From contig CP051228.1 of NCBI GenBank assembly GCA_017792345.1, positions 3,564,148 to 3,628,147 of the forward strand: a stretch of 64,000 bases of DNA, in the 5' to 3' direction. Under the pieces are notes generated by a model. The model searched no databases, had not been told where the DNA came from, and was given only the letters and a program-made list of their open reading frames with translations. Positions 17,920 through 26,800 of this stretch are shown here, piece after piece (positions within the stretch are counted from its first letter, which is position 1; the number at the start of each line of letters is the position of its first letter). This DNA comes from Mesoflavibacter sp. (GTDB taxonomy: Bacteria; Pseudomonadota; Alphaproteobacteria; UBA8366; Aestuariispiraceae). The position numbers and the translations under genes were made by a program.

Positions 17920-18880
17920 CGTCTGACTCCATCAATACATCCGCGTAGACCTTGCGGTCGATATTGCCGCCGGTCAGGATCACGCCGACCTTGCGGCCGC
18001 GCTTTTCCGCGCGCTCCCGCCAAAGGCCGGCCAGCGGCACTGCGCCGGCCCCTTCGGCGACGTTATGGGTGTCACGGTAATACCACCGCATCGCCGCACG
18101 GATTTCCGGGTCGGTGACCCGCAGGATACGAGCCGCGCCTTTCAGGATTATGTCGACCGCGGCAGGGACGGGGACCCGGCAGGCAACGCCGTCGGCCATG
18201 GTATCGGCGGTGTTGGTGGAGACCGGCTCCCCGGCATCGAAGCTCAGTGCATAGGCAGGGGCGGTGTCCGCCACGACGCCCACCACTTCGGTCTTCAATC
18301 CCAGGGCGTCGCGAGCTGAAATCACGCCGCAGATTCCGGAACCGAGACCGATCGGGACATAGACGGTTTCAAGATCGGGCTGGGCCAGGAAAAATTCCAT
18401 CGCATAGGTGCCGACGCCGCAGGCCAGCAACTCGTGAAAGCTGGGCAGCATGTCCAAACCCTCGCCGTCCGCCAGTGCGGCGGCATGTTCGGCGGCGGCT
18501 TGGAAATCATGGCCGTGGACGATCAACCGTCCGCCCTGGGCCTGCATCGCGGCGTTCTTCTCGGCGCTATTGCCTTCGGGCACGACAATGGTGCAGGACA
18601 TGCCATAGCGGCGGCTGGCCGTGGCGATGGACTGGCCGTGATTGCCGCGGGTGGCGGTGATCACGCCGCGTGTCGCGCCGGATTTGGCGCGGTCTGCCAT
18701 GAAGACCAGCCCGCCGCGCAGTTTGAAGGCGCCGACCGGCGTATGATTCTCGTGTTTTACCCAGACCTCGCAGCCCATCCGCGCGTTCAGCAGCGGCCAG
18801 GAATACTGCGGGGTGCCCGGAAAGACCGAATGGACGGTATCCAGGGCGGTTTCCAATTGGGATTTCGTGATGGCCGTCAT
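17906..18880 (-). CDS. Threonine/serine dehydratase-like fold type II PLP enzyme
   Basis: 324 residues with PVGAFKLRGGLVF (PLP lysine at about residue 53), ATRGNHGQSIATASRRYG, a glycine loop (VPIGLGSGICGVIS) and ILTGGNID, all typical of IlvA/TdcB-type dehydratases. No C-terminal ACT regulatory domain is present. The expected chemistry is deamination of L-threonine or a hydroxy-amino acid. The start at 18880 follows GGGGGAG at good spacing; a longer frame upstream lacks support. It is the first gene of the four-gene minus-strand operon. Confidence 0.87.
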   Translation of the reverse strand: MTAITKSQLETALDTVHSVFPGTPQYSWPLLNARMGCEVWVKHENHTPVGAFKLRGGLVFMADRAKSGATRGVITATRGNHGQSIATASRRYGMSCTIVVPEGNSAEKNAAMQAQGGRLIVHGHDFQAAAEHAAALADGEGLDMLPSFHELLACGVGTYAMEFFLAQPDLETVYVPIGLGSGICGVISARDALGLKTEVVGVVADTAPAYALSFDAGEPVSTNTADTMADGVACRVPVPAAVDIILKGAARILRVTDPEIRAAMRWYYRDTHNVAEGAGAVPLAGLWRERAEKRGRKVGVILTGGNIDRKVYADVLMESDDVDA

Positions 18881-19077
18881 GATTGCTCCCCCCTGTATTG
18901 GTCCCGAATTGGTCCAATCCGGTCCGGACGCGCGGTTTCTTGGAACATGATAACGGAAATCGGGCGGCCCGCCGTCCGCGCTATTAGACGGGCCACCCGA
19001 TACCGTTTCCAACTGTCCAATCCCAAACGGTCAAACCGAAGCGGGATCGGGGACGAAGCTACCCTTGCGGGCCGCCT

Positions 19078-19344
19078 CTAGAACAGCCGGAACGTTCTGT
19101 CCGCGGCGCGTTTCGCCTCGCGCCGGGTGATGCCGATATCGCGCAACTGGCGATCGTCCATCGTCCGCAAGCGGCATCGCATTTCGTATCGTCGCTGGTA
19201 GTCCACCAGGACACTCCAGATCAGGTGAAAGGCGTTGACCGTCATCCGGCCAATGGTTTTACGGAATCCGGCACGTAACTGCCCGGAGCGGTCCGATCCC
19301 TTCGAGAACCCGATCGATCCGGGCGAAAGATGAATTGTACCCAT
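19078..19344 (-). CDS. DUF1127 small protein
   Basis: The 88-residue protein ends with the DUF1127 motif (LRTMDDRQLRDIGITRREA), an arginine-rich helix-turn signature common in alpha- and gammaproteobacteria. Some members help phosphate and carbon homeostasis or bind RNA; the role here is unknown. It is divergent from the MocR-type regulator with 93 bases between, so both promoters share that gap. Confidence 0.85.
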   Translation of the reverse strand: MGTIHLSPGSIGFSKGSDRSGQLRAGFRKTIGRMTVNAFHLIWSVLVDYQRRYEMRCRLRTMDDRQLRDIGITRREAKRAADRTFRLF

Positions 19345-19428
19345 ACAAATTCTCCTATCTGCCCAGATGAGACATGATTGTCTCGGTTCAATGAATAAAG
19401 TCTTTCAAATGACAGGGTCAATTGCTAT

Positions 19429-19445
19429 ATTGTCACCATGACAAT
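19429..19445. promoter_or_regulatory. Perfect inverted repeat over the start codon of the MocR-type gene
   Basis: ATTGTCACCATGACAAT consists of two 7-base arms around CCA, and the central ATG is the start codon at 19438. A related TGACA sits about 20 bases upstream (TGACAGGGTCA). Placement fits an autoregulatory operator; this is inference. Confidence 0.45.
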
Positions 19446-20883
19446 TCATGCTGACATTTGGGCCCCGGACCTGAACCGGTTCGAAGGTCCGAAGTACCGG
19501 GCCATCGCCGATGCGGTTTCCGCGGATATTCGCGACGGTGTTTTGAAGCCGGGCGACCGGCTGCCGCCGCAGAGGGAACTCGCCTGGCAATTGAAGGTAA
19601 CGGTCGGCACCGTGACCCGCGCTTATCAGGAGGCGGAGCGCCGGGGACTGGTTGGCGGTGAGGTCGGCCGTGGCACCTTCGTGCGGCCGATGCGCGATCA
19701 CAGTCTGGGTTCCAAGAGCACCAGCATGCCGACCGATTGGTACAGTCTGGACGCGCCGGACGAGGAGGACGATCCCGACGCGCCGATCAATATGCAGTTC
19801 AACTTTCCGCCGGGCGATGTCGGTACCGAAGACCTGCGCCGGGCGATGATGACACTCAGCCAGGATCCGCGCCTGGGGCAATTGTTGTGGTATCAGGCGC
19901 CCACCGGTAACCCGCTTCACCTTCAGGCGGCCGAGACCTGGATGGGCAAGCGTGGCTTGTCCGCACCACCGGATACGGTGGTGATTTCATCCGGCGCCCA
20001 TAACGGCATTCTCGCGACCTTGGCCGCGATTTGCCGCAGCGGCGGACGTGTCGCGACCGAACGGCTGGTTTATCCCGGACTGCGCGCGATTGCGCGGCTA
20101 TTGGGTTTGGAACTGGTGCCTATCGATATCGATGACGAAGGCATCATGCCCGATGCCCTGCGCCAAGTATTGGCAACAGGCGGGATCGACGCCGTCTATA
20201 CCGTCCCGACGCTGCAGAACCCCACCAATGTCACCCAGTCCGAAGAAAGACGCGACGCGCTGGCCGCAATTTTCCGGCAGTTCGACGTACCCGTGGTCGA
20301 AGACGACCTGTTCGGCTTGTTGCCGGAGGACGCCCCCACGCCGCTGACCGCGCGTCTGCCGGATATCGGCTATTACGTGACTTCCCTGTCGAAAAGCGTC
20401 GCGCCGGGGCTTCGCGTCGGCTTCATTCGCGGTCCGGCGCGCAGCCGCGACCAGATCGCCGCCGGGGTGCGCGGCAGTACCTGGATGGCGTCGCCATTGA
20501 CGACGGAGATTGCCAGCCGCTGGATCCTGGACGGGACCGGCGAACGCATTTTGTTGGAACGCCGACGGATTGACGAGATGCGGCGGGAGAAGGCGCAAAT
20601 GATCTTGGAGGGGCTGGATTTCGATATGCCGCTTGGATCCTTGCATGCTTGGCTTCATCTGCCCGATCCATGGCATGCCAGCCAGTTCGTCAATCATGCC
20701 CGCGAGGAAGGGGTGATCCTGTCCGCCGCGCATGCCTTCTCCATCGGTCGCGAACGACCGCCTTTTGCCGTGCGGGTCTGTCTGGGGCCGCCCCGGACGG
20801 AGGAACGGATGGTGCAAGGCTTGCACAGCTTGCGCCACATCCTCGACAAACACGATCCGATGCAGGATCAGGCCGCAATGTGA
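19438..20883 (+). CDS. MocR-type GntR regulator with aminotransferase domain
   Basis: 481 residues. The N-terminal GntR winged helix covers about 15-85 (GDRLPPQRELAWQLKVTVGTVTRAYQEAERRG). The remainder is a fold type I aminotransferase domain with YTVPTLQNPTNVT, VVEDDLFGLLPED and the PLP lysine in YVTSLSKSVAPGLRVGFIRGP. MocR proteins sense PLP or an amino compound and control vitamin B6, GABA or other amine genes. The target is unknown; the divergent DUF1127 gene and its own promoter are the nearest candidates. The start codon lies inside a palindrome. Confidence 0.9.
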   Translation: MTIHADIWAPDLNRFEGPKYRAIADAVSADIRDGVLKPGDRLPPQRELAWQLKVTVGTVTRAYQEAERRGLVGGEVGRGTFVRPMRDHSLGSKSTSMPTDWYSLDAPDEEDDPDAPINMQFNFPPGDVGTEDLRRAMMTLSQDPRLGQLLWYQAPTGNPLHLQAAETWMGKRGLSAPPDTVVISSGAHNGILATLAAICRSGGRVATERLVYPGLRAIARLLGLELVPIDIDDEGIMPDALRQVLATGGIDAVYTVPTLQNPTNVTQSEERRDALAAIFRQFDVPVVEDDLFGLLPEDAPTPLTARLPDIGYYVTSLSKSVAPGLRVGFIRGPARSRDQIAAGVRGSTWMASPLTTEIASRWILDGTGERILLERRRIDEMRREKAQMILEGLDFDMPLGSLHAWLHLPDPWHASQFVNHAREEGVILSAAHAFSIGRERPPFAVRVCLGPPRTEERMVQGLHSLRHILDKHDPMQDQAAM

Positions 20884-20949
20884 CGCGAAATTGGGTCGGT
20901 CTGCGAATAGACCTTGTTTCCAGGTGCCGCGCCACACACCTTTAGCGCC

Positions 20950-21807
20950 ATGACAGACAATCAAACCACAAAGCAGCCCCCGCGACCCACCGACGGGGTT
21001 CTCTCCAAAGTGCCTGGATTCGGCGGCGGACCGGTCGTCGGCGTCATTCGTCTCGCCGGCGTGATCGGGCAGGGCGGACTTGGCCGTCGCGGCCTGACGC
21101 TGGATGCGTTGGCCCCGGCCATTGATCGTGCCTTCGCGTTCCGGAATCTGGCCGCCGTGGCGCTGGAAGTTAACTCGCCCGGCGGATCACCGGTGCAAAG
21201 CGATCTGATCGCGCGGCGTATCCGGTCCCTGGCGGATGAAAAGGACGTTCCGGTCATCGCCTTCTGTGAAGACGCGGCGGCATCCGGAGGCTATTGGCTG
21301 GCCTGCGCCGCGGATGAGATCTACGCCATGCCCGGATCGATCGTGGGGTCGATCGGGGTCGTCTCCGCCGGTTTCGGTTTCGTCGAAGCGATCGCCAAGC
21401 TGGGCGTCGAGCGCCGGGTGCATACGGCCGGTGAATCGAAAGCGATCCTGGATCCGTTCCGGCCGGAGAAGGAAGAGGATTTGCGGACCCTGAAGCGCAT
21501 TCAGGAAGATCTGCACGATCAGTTCATCGGTTGGATCAAATCCCGCCGGAAAGACCGCCTGACACAGGAGACGGATCTGTTCACCGGCGCGTTCTGGACC
21601 GGTCGGGAGGCACAGGCACTGGGATTGGTCGACGGTCTGGGCGACCGGCGGTCGGTGCTGCGCGAGCGGTTCGGCAAGAAGGTCAAAATCCGTCCGACGG
21701 TGAAACCGAAATCGAAGTTTCAACGTCTGTTGGGGATGGAAGCCTTGGCGGATGCCGTCATTGACCGTGCGGAGGAGCAAACCCTGCGTCAGCGCATCGG
21801 ACTGTAA
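20950..21807 (+). CDS. S49-family (SppA/SohB-like) serine peptidase
   Basis: 285 residues. The core reads VNSPGGSPVQS, then the catalytic serine S112 in EDAAASGGYWLACAADEIYA and the general-base lysine K164 in GESKAILDPF, the Ser-Lys dyad of the S49 family. Members degrade signal peptides or membrane proteins. This copy lacks an obvious N-terminal membrane segment, so it is more like the short alphaproteobacterial form. The start at 20950 is preferred to the in-frame ATG at 20914. A small membrane protein and ogt follow on the same strand. Confidence 0.88.
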   Translation: MTDNQTTKQPPRPTDGVLSKVPGFGGGPVVGVIRLAGVIGQGGLGRRGLTLDALAPAIDRAFAFRNLAAVALEVNSPGGSPVQSDLIARRIRSLADEKDVPVIAFCEDAAASGGYWLACAADEIYAMPGSIVGSIGVVSAGFGFVEAIAKLGVERRVHTAGESKAILDPFRPEKEEDLRTLKRIQEDLHDQFIGWIKSRRKDRLTQETDLFTGAFWTGREAQALGLVDGLGDRRSVLRERFGKKVKIRPTVKPKSKFQRLLGMEALADAVIDRAEEQTLRQRIGL

Positions 21808-21853
21808 GGCCAGCGCCCTTGACCGCGTCAACGGCGCTGCTTAGACAAGTCTT

Positions 21854-22123
21854 ATGTTTCTGAAAATCGCGCTTCTTGTGGCGGTCGTCGCCATCGTCTG
21901 GTTCGGCTTCCGCTATCTGGAACGCCGCGACCGGGTCAGTTCCGGTAAGCGCGGCACCGGCGAGCGAACCCTGGGTGAGCGCCTGCGCAAATCGATGCGG
22001 GCGAAGGATGCCGATCAGCCGCGCGGCGGCGATGTCGAGGACACGGAACGTTGCCCGACCTGTCAGGCCTTCGTTTCGGTCGAGGGCATATCCGACTGCG
22101 GAAAACCGAACTGCCCCTATTGA
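21854..22123 (+). CDS. Small single-pass membrane protein with a cysteine-rich tail
   Basis: 89 residues: an N-terminal hydrophobic helix (about 2-20), a basic middle, and a C-terminal CPTCQAFVSVEGISDCGKPNCPY whose four cysteines could bind zinc. The cysteine tail should face the cytoplasm given the basic residues after the helix. It sits between the S49 peptidase and ogt, 15 bases before ogt. The function is not recognised. Confidence 0.7.
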   Translation: MFLKIALLVAVVAIVWFGFRYLERRDRVSSGKRGTGERTLGERLRKSMRAKDADQPRGGDVEDTERCPTCQAFVSVEGISDCGKPNCPY

Positions 22124-22138
22124 GGAAAGACGAGCGCC

Positions 22139-22597
22139 ATGCCGACCGCCGCCATCGATACGCCGCTGGGCCGGATCGGATTGACGGAGCGGGATGGCGC
22201 CATCGTCTCCGTCCATTGGGACAGCCGGGCGGGCGACCCTGAAACGCCCCTGCTGACGGAAGCGCTGGCGCAGCTGGCGGCCTATTTCGACGGCGATTTG
22301 ACGGCGTTCGATCTGCCGCTGAACCCTGCCGGATCAGAGTTCCAGAAACAGGTCTATGATTTGATGCTGGCAATTCCCTATGGCCATACCCGCAGCTATG
22401 GCGATCTGGCGAAAGACCTGGGCGTCGCGCCGCAGCCGATCGGTCAGGCCTGCGGATCGAATCCGATCCCGATCATCATCCCCTGCCACCGCGTGCTGGC
22501 GGCGGGGGGCGGTCTGGGCGGGTTCTCGGCGAAGGGCGGGGTCGAAACGAAAGTCGCGCTGCTGCGCAGAGAAAAAGCGGCCGGCCTACTGCTGTAG
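22139..22597 (+). CDS. ogt: Methylated-DNA--protein-cysteine S-methyltransferase
   Basis: 152 residues with the active-site PCHR (P115-C116-H117-R118) and the upstream helix-turn-helix YGHTRSYGDLAKDLGVAPQPIGQACGSNP. The enzyme removes the alkyl group from O6-alkylguanine irreversibly. It is a stand-alone Ogt-type protein without an AraC/Ada domain. The gene is convergent with trcR, and its last 20 bases are part of the trcR terminator hairpin. Confidence 0.93.
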   Translation: MPTAAIDTPLGRIGLTERDGAIVSVHWDSRAGDPETPLLTEALAQLAAYFDGDLTAFDLPLNPAGSEFQKQVYDLMLAIPYGHTRSYGDLAKDLGVAPQPIGQACGSNPIPIIIPCHRVLAAGGGLGGFSAKGGVETKVALLRREKAAGLLL

Positions 22598-22606
22598 ACC
22601 GGCCGC
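22577..22606 (-). terminator. Rho-independent terminator of trcR, lying over the 3' end of ogt
   Basis: GCGGCCGG...CCGGCCGC with the inner CTAC/GTAG pairs forms a long stem with one mismatch and a TGCT loop. On the minus strand it is followed by TTTTTCT (A-run at 22571-22576 on the plus strand). Confidence 0.7.
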
Positions 22607-22636
22607 CGGTAACGTGCGCCAATGATCGGCTGATCC

Positions 22637-23236
22637 TTATTCCAGGCCTTCCCAGCCGCCGGCATCCGGATCTTCGTTGATCGGTTCCATGATCGGCTGT
22701 TCCAGCGGCTTGCGGCCCGCCTTGATGGCCTTGTCGATTTCGATGGCCAGTTCTTCCTGAGAGCACAGGCCCAGTTCGACCGGCGAGCGCGGGCGGATGT
22801 TGGCGGAATTCCAGTGGGTCCGTTCCTTCACCGCCAGGACGGTCGGCTTCGTCGTACCGATCAGCCGGTTGATCTGGGCGTCGGCCAGTTCCGGGTGATG
22901 CTTGGCCAGCCAGGCGATCCCATCCGGCTTGTCCGCGCGCTTGGACACCGGCGTATAGCGCGGACCCTTATGGCGGATGACCGGCTGTGGGATGTCGCTG
23001 ACCGACAGTTTCAGGCTGGCGTCCGGGTCGGCTTCGCAGCGTTTGATTTCCTCGGCGCTCAACTGGCCGCTCTGAACCGGATCGATCCCGTGCATGCCGG
23101 GCGCAACTTCACCATCGGCGATCGCCTGGACTTCCAATTCGTGCAGGCCGCAGAAATCGCCGATCTGCTCGAAGGTCAGGCCGGTATTATCGATCAGCCA
23201 AACGGCGGTCGCTTTCGGCATCAACAGCTTTGCCAT
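22637..23236 (-). CDS. trcR: Cell-cycle transcriptional regulator TrcR (DUF1013)
   Basis: 199 residues matching the alphaproteobacterial DUF1013 family throughout: MPKATAVWLIDNTGLTFEQIGDFCGLHELEVQAIADGE at the N-terminus (a helix-turn-helix), then DPVQSGQLSAEEIKRCEADP, RYTPVSKRADKPDGIAWL and HPELADAQINRLIGTTKPTV. TrcR acts in the cell-cycle regulatory network of Rickettsiales and relatives and is widely conserved in the class. It is monocistronic with its own terminator. Confidence 0.93.
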   Translation of the reverse strand: MAKLLMPKATAVWLIDNTGLTFEQIGDFCGLHELEVQAIADGEVAPGMHGIDPVQSGQLSAEEIKRCEADPDASLKLSVSDIPQPVIRHKGPRYTPVSKRADKPDGIAWLAKHHPELADAQINRLIGTTKPTVLAVKERTHWNSANIRPRSPVELGLCSQEELAIEIDKAIKAGRKPLEQPIMEPINEDPDAGGWEGLE

Positions 23237-23391
23237 AGTCAGGTGCGCTCCATGGTCTGGTCCGGCGGGATCCGCCAGTTCCTAGGGTGCCCGGCCGAGA
23301 TTTGGCCGGTGGCGGGATATCCACGCGTTTCGGGAAAATCGACGCGCTTATAACAATCGTGTCGGGTCGACGCAAAGAAAAACGGCGGATT

Positions 23392-25764
23392 CTAGCCCGC
23401 CGCGCAGATCGGCAGGATCAGCACGATCCGCAGCCCTTTACCGTCCTCAGGCCGCTCCAGCGTCATGGTCCCGCCGTGCAATTCCACGATGGCCTTGGCG
23501 ATCGGCAGTCCCAGCCCGACGCCGTCGGATGCGGCGAGATGGGAGTTTTCGACGGACCGGCGGAACGGCTGCAGCACGCGCTCGAACCGGTCCGGCGGAA
23601 TGCCGATTCCGTCGTCCTCGACGACAATACGAACACGGCGGCCCGGCGCGTCGGTCACGCTCACGCTAAGCCGCGTCGCGCCGCGCGCGTAACGGGCGGC
23701 ATTCTGGACCAGGTTGCCGATGGCTTGGCGCAGCTTCGTTGCGTCGGCCTCGACAGGCAACGCGTCCGGCAAGTCCAAGGCCAGAGCCAGGCCGGCCGAC
23801 TGGCATGCGGCACGGTGGGGCCGGACCGCCTCGCCGATGATGTCGGTCAGGTCTTCCCTTTCGGCCTTCAAGGTCATCCGCCCCGTCTCGACCGCCGTCA
23901 GATCCAACAGGTTCGACAGGATGTCCAACAGGGTGTGGCCGCTGGTCAGGATATTTTCGATATATTCCGCATAATGCGGGTCGCCGACCGGACCGAAAAT
24001 CTCGTTCCGCATCATATCGCCGTAGCCCAGGACGGAGTTCAGCGGGGTGCGCAGCTCGTGGCTCATATTCGCCAGGAACATGGATTTTGCCTGGGATGCC
24101 TCCGTCGCCGTTTCCAGGGCGGAGATCAGGTCTCGCTCCATGCCTTTCTGAACCGTGACGTCCTCGACAGCGAACACCCATTTCCCGGACGATTTCGGCG
24201 GCAGAGGAACCGCGATCATGCGGTAGATGGTTGTCTCGTCGCGTCCGTGCAGGGTGGCGGCGGACAGTTCTCCCTCCCAATTCGTTTGGTTCTCCAGTGC
24301 CGCGGAAAGCGTTGCATGCGTACTGCCGTTGGCGGCCGCGCAGGCATCAAGCCGGCCGATCAGATTGGCGTCGAACTTTTCAACACCATCGCCGTGCAGG
24401 CCAAGAATTGCGGCGGCAACGGCGTTCACATAGCGGATCGGCCCATCCGGGGTGAACACACCGATGCCAATTGGCATCCGGTCGACGGCGCGCATGACCT
24501 CCGCCAGTTTTTCATTCAGCGCCTGAAGGGCTTCTTCGCGTTCGACCACGGCATCGGCCATCACGGTCAGGGCGCGTTCCGTCGTCTGCAATTCCAGGAA
24601 GCCGGACGGTTCGTAGACAAATGGCTGGCCAGTATTGCGGATCATTTCTTCCGCGCCGGCCTGAATCCGGGCCAAGCGGGTCTGCACCGTTCGCCACAAG
24701 GCCAGGCCGCCCAACATGCCCGCTGCCATCAGGATCATGGTCAGCCAGAATGTGGCGACCTGAACGTCGCCGAACCAATTCAAGAAATCCGTAGTCGGCG
24801 CATAGGCCCCGACCACCCATTCGCCGTTCTCCCAACTCAGAACATTCAAGGCAGCGACATATTCGGTCCCGCCGTGATCGAATGTCACCGCTGCTTCGAC
24901 CCCGGACTCCCCGATATTGGCCAACCGGAAGGCCTCCGCAGCGACGGAATCGGCCAATTGAGATATTGCCGGCAGATTGCCGGGTTCGCCGGACAGTTCC
25001 AGAGGGAAGGCGATCAAGCGACCGGATCGATCCGCAATGAAGGCCTTGCCGTTGTCGCTGATTTCCAGGCCCTGAACGAATTGCGAGAGGCGTTGGAAAC
25101 TGAGATCCAGGCCGACCACCCCCAGTACTTCCCCAGTGCGGGGATTGTGGACGCGGCTGGACACCGTGATCCCCGGCTGGCCGGATGTGTAGAAGACGTA
25201 GGGTTCGCTCCAATGCGCACGATTGTGTTCCATGGCGGCGGCATACCACGGCCGGGTTCGGCCATCGAAAACCGGACCGTCATCTGGAATGCTGCGTTTC
25301 GTACGGAAATCCATGCCACGCGCGTAGAGCTTCTGTGCCCTTTCGGGGGCTTCAGCGGAAACGCGACGGATGAATAGTTCCCCATCGACGATTTGCGGTG
25401 CTTCGCGGGTGACGAACACAAAGGACCCGTCGATACCGGCGAAATAGATGCCGGTGAAACGCGGCGAGGCGAGGAGAGCGTCAAAAAAGTAACGTTCGAT
25501 CCGATCCGAGTCAGCGAAGTCTAGGATTTCGGACTGCGACAGACCTAGCGTCAGATCGGCGACCGTTTCCACCTTACCGAGGAACAGAGACAATTCCTGC
25601 TCCACCGCGGTGAGAGCCCAATGCATGCTGGATCGGGCGTGCTGTTCTGCGGATTGGCTTGCGTAGAAGTGGAATGCCAACAGAAACGCCGCGGCCGTCA
25701 CGACCTCGATAAACGCCACACCGGCCAGAATGACATGCTTCAGCGCAACGGTTGTAAAACGCAT
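23392..25764 (-). CDS. Membrane sensor histidine kinase (Cache, PAS, HisKA, HATPase)
   Basis: 790 residues. A first membrane segment (about 10-30) and a second (about 325-345) enclose a dCache-like periplasmic sensor containing GVVGLDLSFQRLSQFV. A PAS-type region (about 400-520) follows, then a HisKA domain with the phosphoacceptor H569 in ANMSHELRTPLNSVLGYGD and an HATPase with DDGIGIP and GVGLGLPIAK. No receiver domain is attached and no response regulator is adjacent, so its partner is elsewhere. Cache domains usually bind small organic acids or amino acids (family knowledge). Confidence 0.9.
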   Translation of the reverse strand: MRFTTVALKHVILAGVAFIEVVTAAAFLLAFHFYASQSAEQHARSSMHWALTAVEQELSLFLGKVETVADLTLGLSQSEILDFADSDRIERYFFDALLASPRFTGIYFAGIDGSFVFVTREAPQIVDGELFIRRVSAEAPERAQKLYARGMDFRTKRSIPDDGPVFDGRTRPWYAAAMEHNRAHWSEPYVFYTSGQPGITVSSRVHNPRTGEVLGVVGLDLSFQRLSQFVQGLEISDNGKAFIADRSGRLIAFPLELSGEPGNLPAISQLADSVAAEAFRLANIGESGVEAAVTFDHGGTEYVAALNVLSWENGEWVVGAYAPTTDFLNWFGDVQVATFWLTMILMAAGMLGGLALWRTVQTRLARIQAGAEEMIRNTGQPFVYEPSGFLELQTTERALTVMADAVVEREEALQALNEKLAEVMRAVDRMPIGIGVFTPDGPIRYVNAVAAAILGLHGDGVEKFDANLIGRLDACAAANGSTHATLSAALENQTNWEGELSAATLHGRDETTIYRMIAVPLPPKSSGKWVFAVEDVTVQKGMERDLISALETATEASQAKSMFLANMSHELRTPLNSVLGYGDMMRNEIFGPVGDPHYAEYIENILTSGHTLLDILSNLLDLTAVETGRMTLKAEREDLTDIIGEAVRPHRAACQSAGLALALDLPDALPVEADATKLRQAIGNLVQNAARYARGATRLSVSVTDAPGRRVRIVVEDDGIGIPPDRFERVLQPFRRSVENSHLAASDGVGLGLPIAKAIVELHGGTMTLERPEDGKGLRIVLILPICAAG

Positions 25765-25883
25765 TTCATTCCCTGATCAACCGGGCTTGGCCGGGTCCGC
25801 CCAATGTTGAGACTAACAATCTATCGCGACGCCGCATAGTGGCAAGTTGATTGAAATTCCCTTGGAGCGTTCATGCAACGAAA

Positions 25884-25910
25884 AAGGCCCGGTCACATGG
25901 ACCGGGCCTT
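25884..25910 (-). terminator. Rho-independent terminator of the phasin gene
   Basis: AAGGCCCGGTC and GACCGGGCCTT pair perfectly (11 bp) around ACATG. On the minus strand the stem is followed by a run of five T. It begins about 40 bases past the phasin stop. Confidence 0.85.
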
Positions 25911-25951
25911 CCCGAAACGATTCCGCCCAAGAGGCGGAAGCGCGGTGCCGA

Positions 25952-26404
25952 TTAGGCGGCGACCGGCTTCATCATCTTTTCGACGACGACGTTGAACTGC
26001 GCCTGGATCGGCTCAACGGTTTCGTTGGCGACCTTCAGGGACATTTCGGAAACCTTCGTGCCTTCGGCGACGAACGCGTCAAACTGCGTGCGGGCCAGGT
26101 CCGACTGGATTTCGACGACGTCATTGATCGTCTTGGCGGACATCAGGGCCTTGGCGGCATTGACGTTGGTTTCGGCCTGCGACTGGGCGAAGGCGAAAAC
26201 GGTTTTGCCCAGGTCTTCGAAGCCTTTGGCGAACACATTGCCGGCCTTCACATAGGCGTCGACGGCGTCCTTGTTCAGGGCAGCGAACTCGTCGTAGCTC
26301 TTCATCGCGGCGGTGGAGGCCTTTTCGACCTGTTCCTTCGTCGCGGCGACGGCTTCTTCGATCGGCTTCGTGTCGATGGTCGGGGTTTTCTTCGCGGTGG
26401 TCAT
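25952..26404 (-). CDS. Phasin-family protein (PHA granule-associated)
   Basis: 150 residues, alpha-helical and low in aromatics, with the phasin core FAKGFEDLGKTVFAFAQSQAETNVNAAKALMSAKTINDVVEIQSD. Phasins coat polyhydroxyalkanoate granules. The ATG at 26404 follows AGGAGA. The gene has a strong terminator and, upstream, several TGCA-rich sites like those bound by PhaR. No PHA synthase gene is in the window. The transcript is probably monocistronic and high in level. Confidence 0.9.
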   Translation of the reverse strand: MTTAKKTPTIDTKPIEEAVAATKEQVEKASTAAMKSYDEFAALNKDAVDAYVKAGNVFAKGFEDLGKTVFAFAQSQAETNVNAAKALMSAKTINDVVEIQSDLARTQFDAFVAEGTKVSEMSLKVANETVEPIQAQFNVVVEKMMKPVAA

Positions 26405-26520
26405 TTTCAATTCTCCTAGTGTCACTGGGGTCCGGGCGCGAGTGCGGTGTCGGACCGTGTCCAAACTGAAGGGCCGGACCGCCCGGCGCCTTCCTTGTCG
26501 GTGCCACATCCCAGCGGGTT

Positions 26521-26605
26521 ATGCTGCACCGCAACAATTTCATGACACGGTATATGTTGCACCTTGCTTTTCGGGTCAAGTGATATTTTTGTGCACTGCA
26601 ACATT
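26521..26605. promoter_or_regulatory. Cluster of three PhaR-like TGCA-rich sites upstream of the phasin gene
   Basis: The sites are TGCTGCACCGCAAC near 26523, TTGCACCTTGC near 26557 and GTGCACTGCAAC near 26591. TGC/GCA-rich pairs are the known recognition pattern of the PHA-responsive repressor PhaR. They sit 120-200 bases before the phasin start in an otherwise gene-free stretch (26405-26800). Confidence 0.5.
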
Positions 26606-26800
26606 TTTTCGAAAAAGGGCATTAATTCATTTTTAATTTCAGCGTGTTATAGACTGTCGTCCGAGAACAAGCCGTACCTTCGCCAAAGCTTCCGGGGATG
26701 GCCCCGCATGGTTTCGCGGCGCGGTCTTTCCGATGGACCAGCGGGCGTGAGTCCGAGTAAATTCACGGATTGCTAAGGTGGCGGTTGGGAGCGCGTGTGA

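Noticed and set aside
23287-25377. 696-codon open frame antisense to the histidine kinase
   Set aside because: Shadow of a well-supported kinase with catalytic residues in place.
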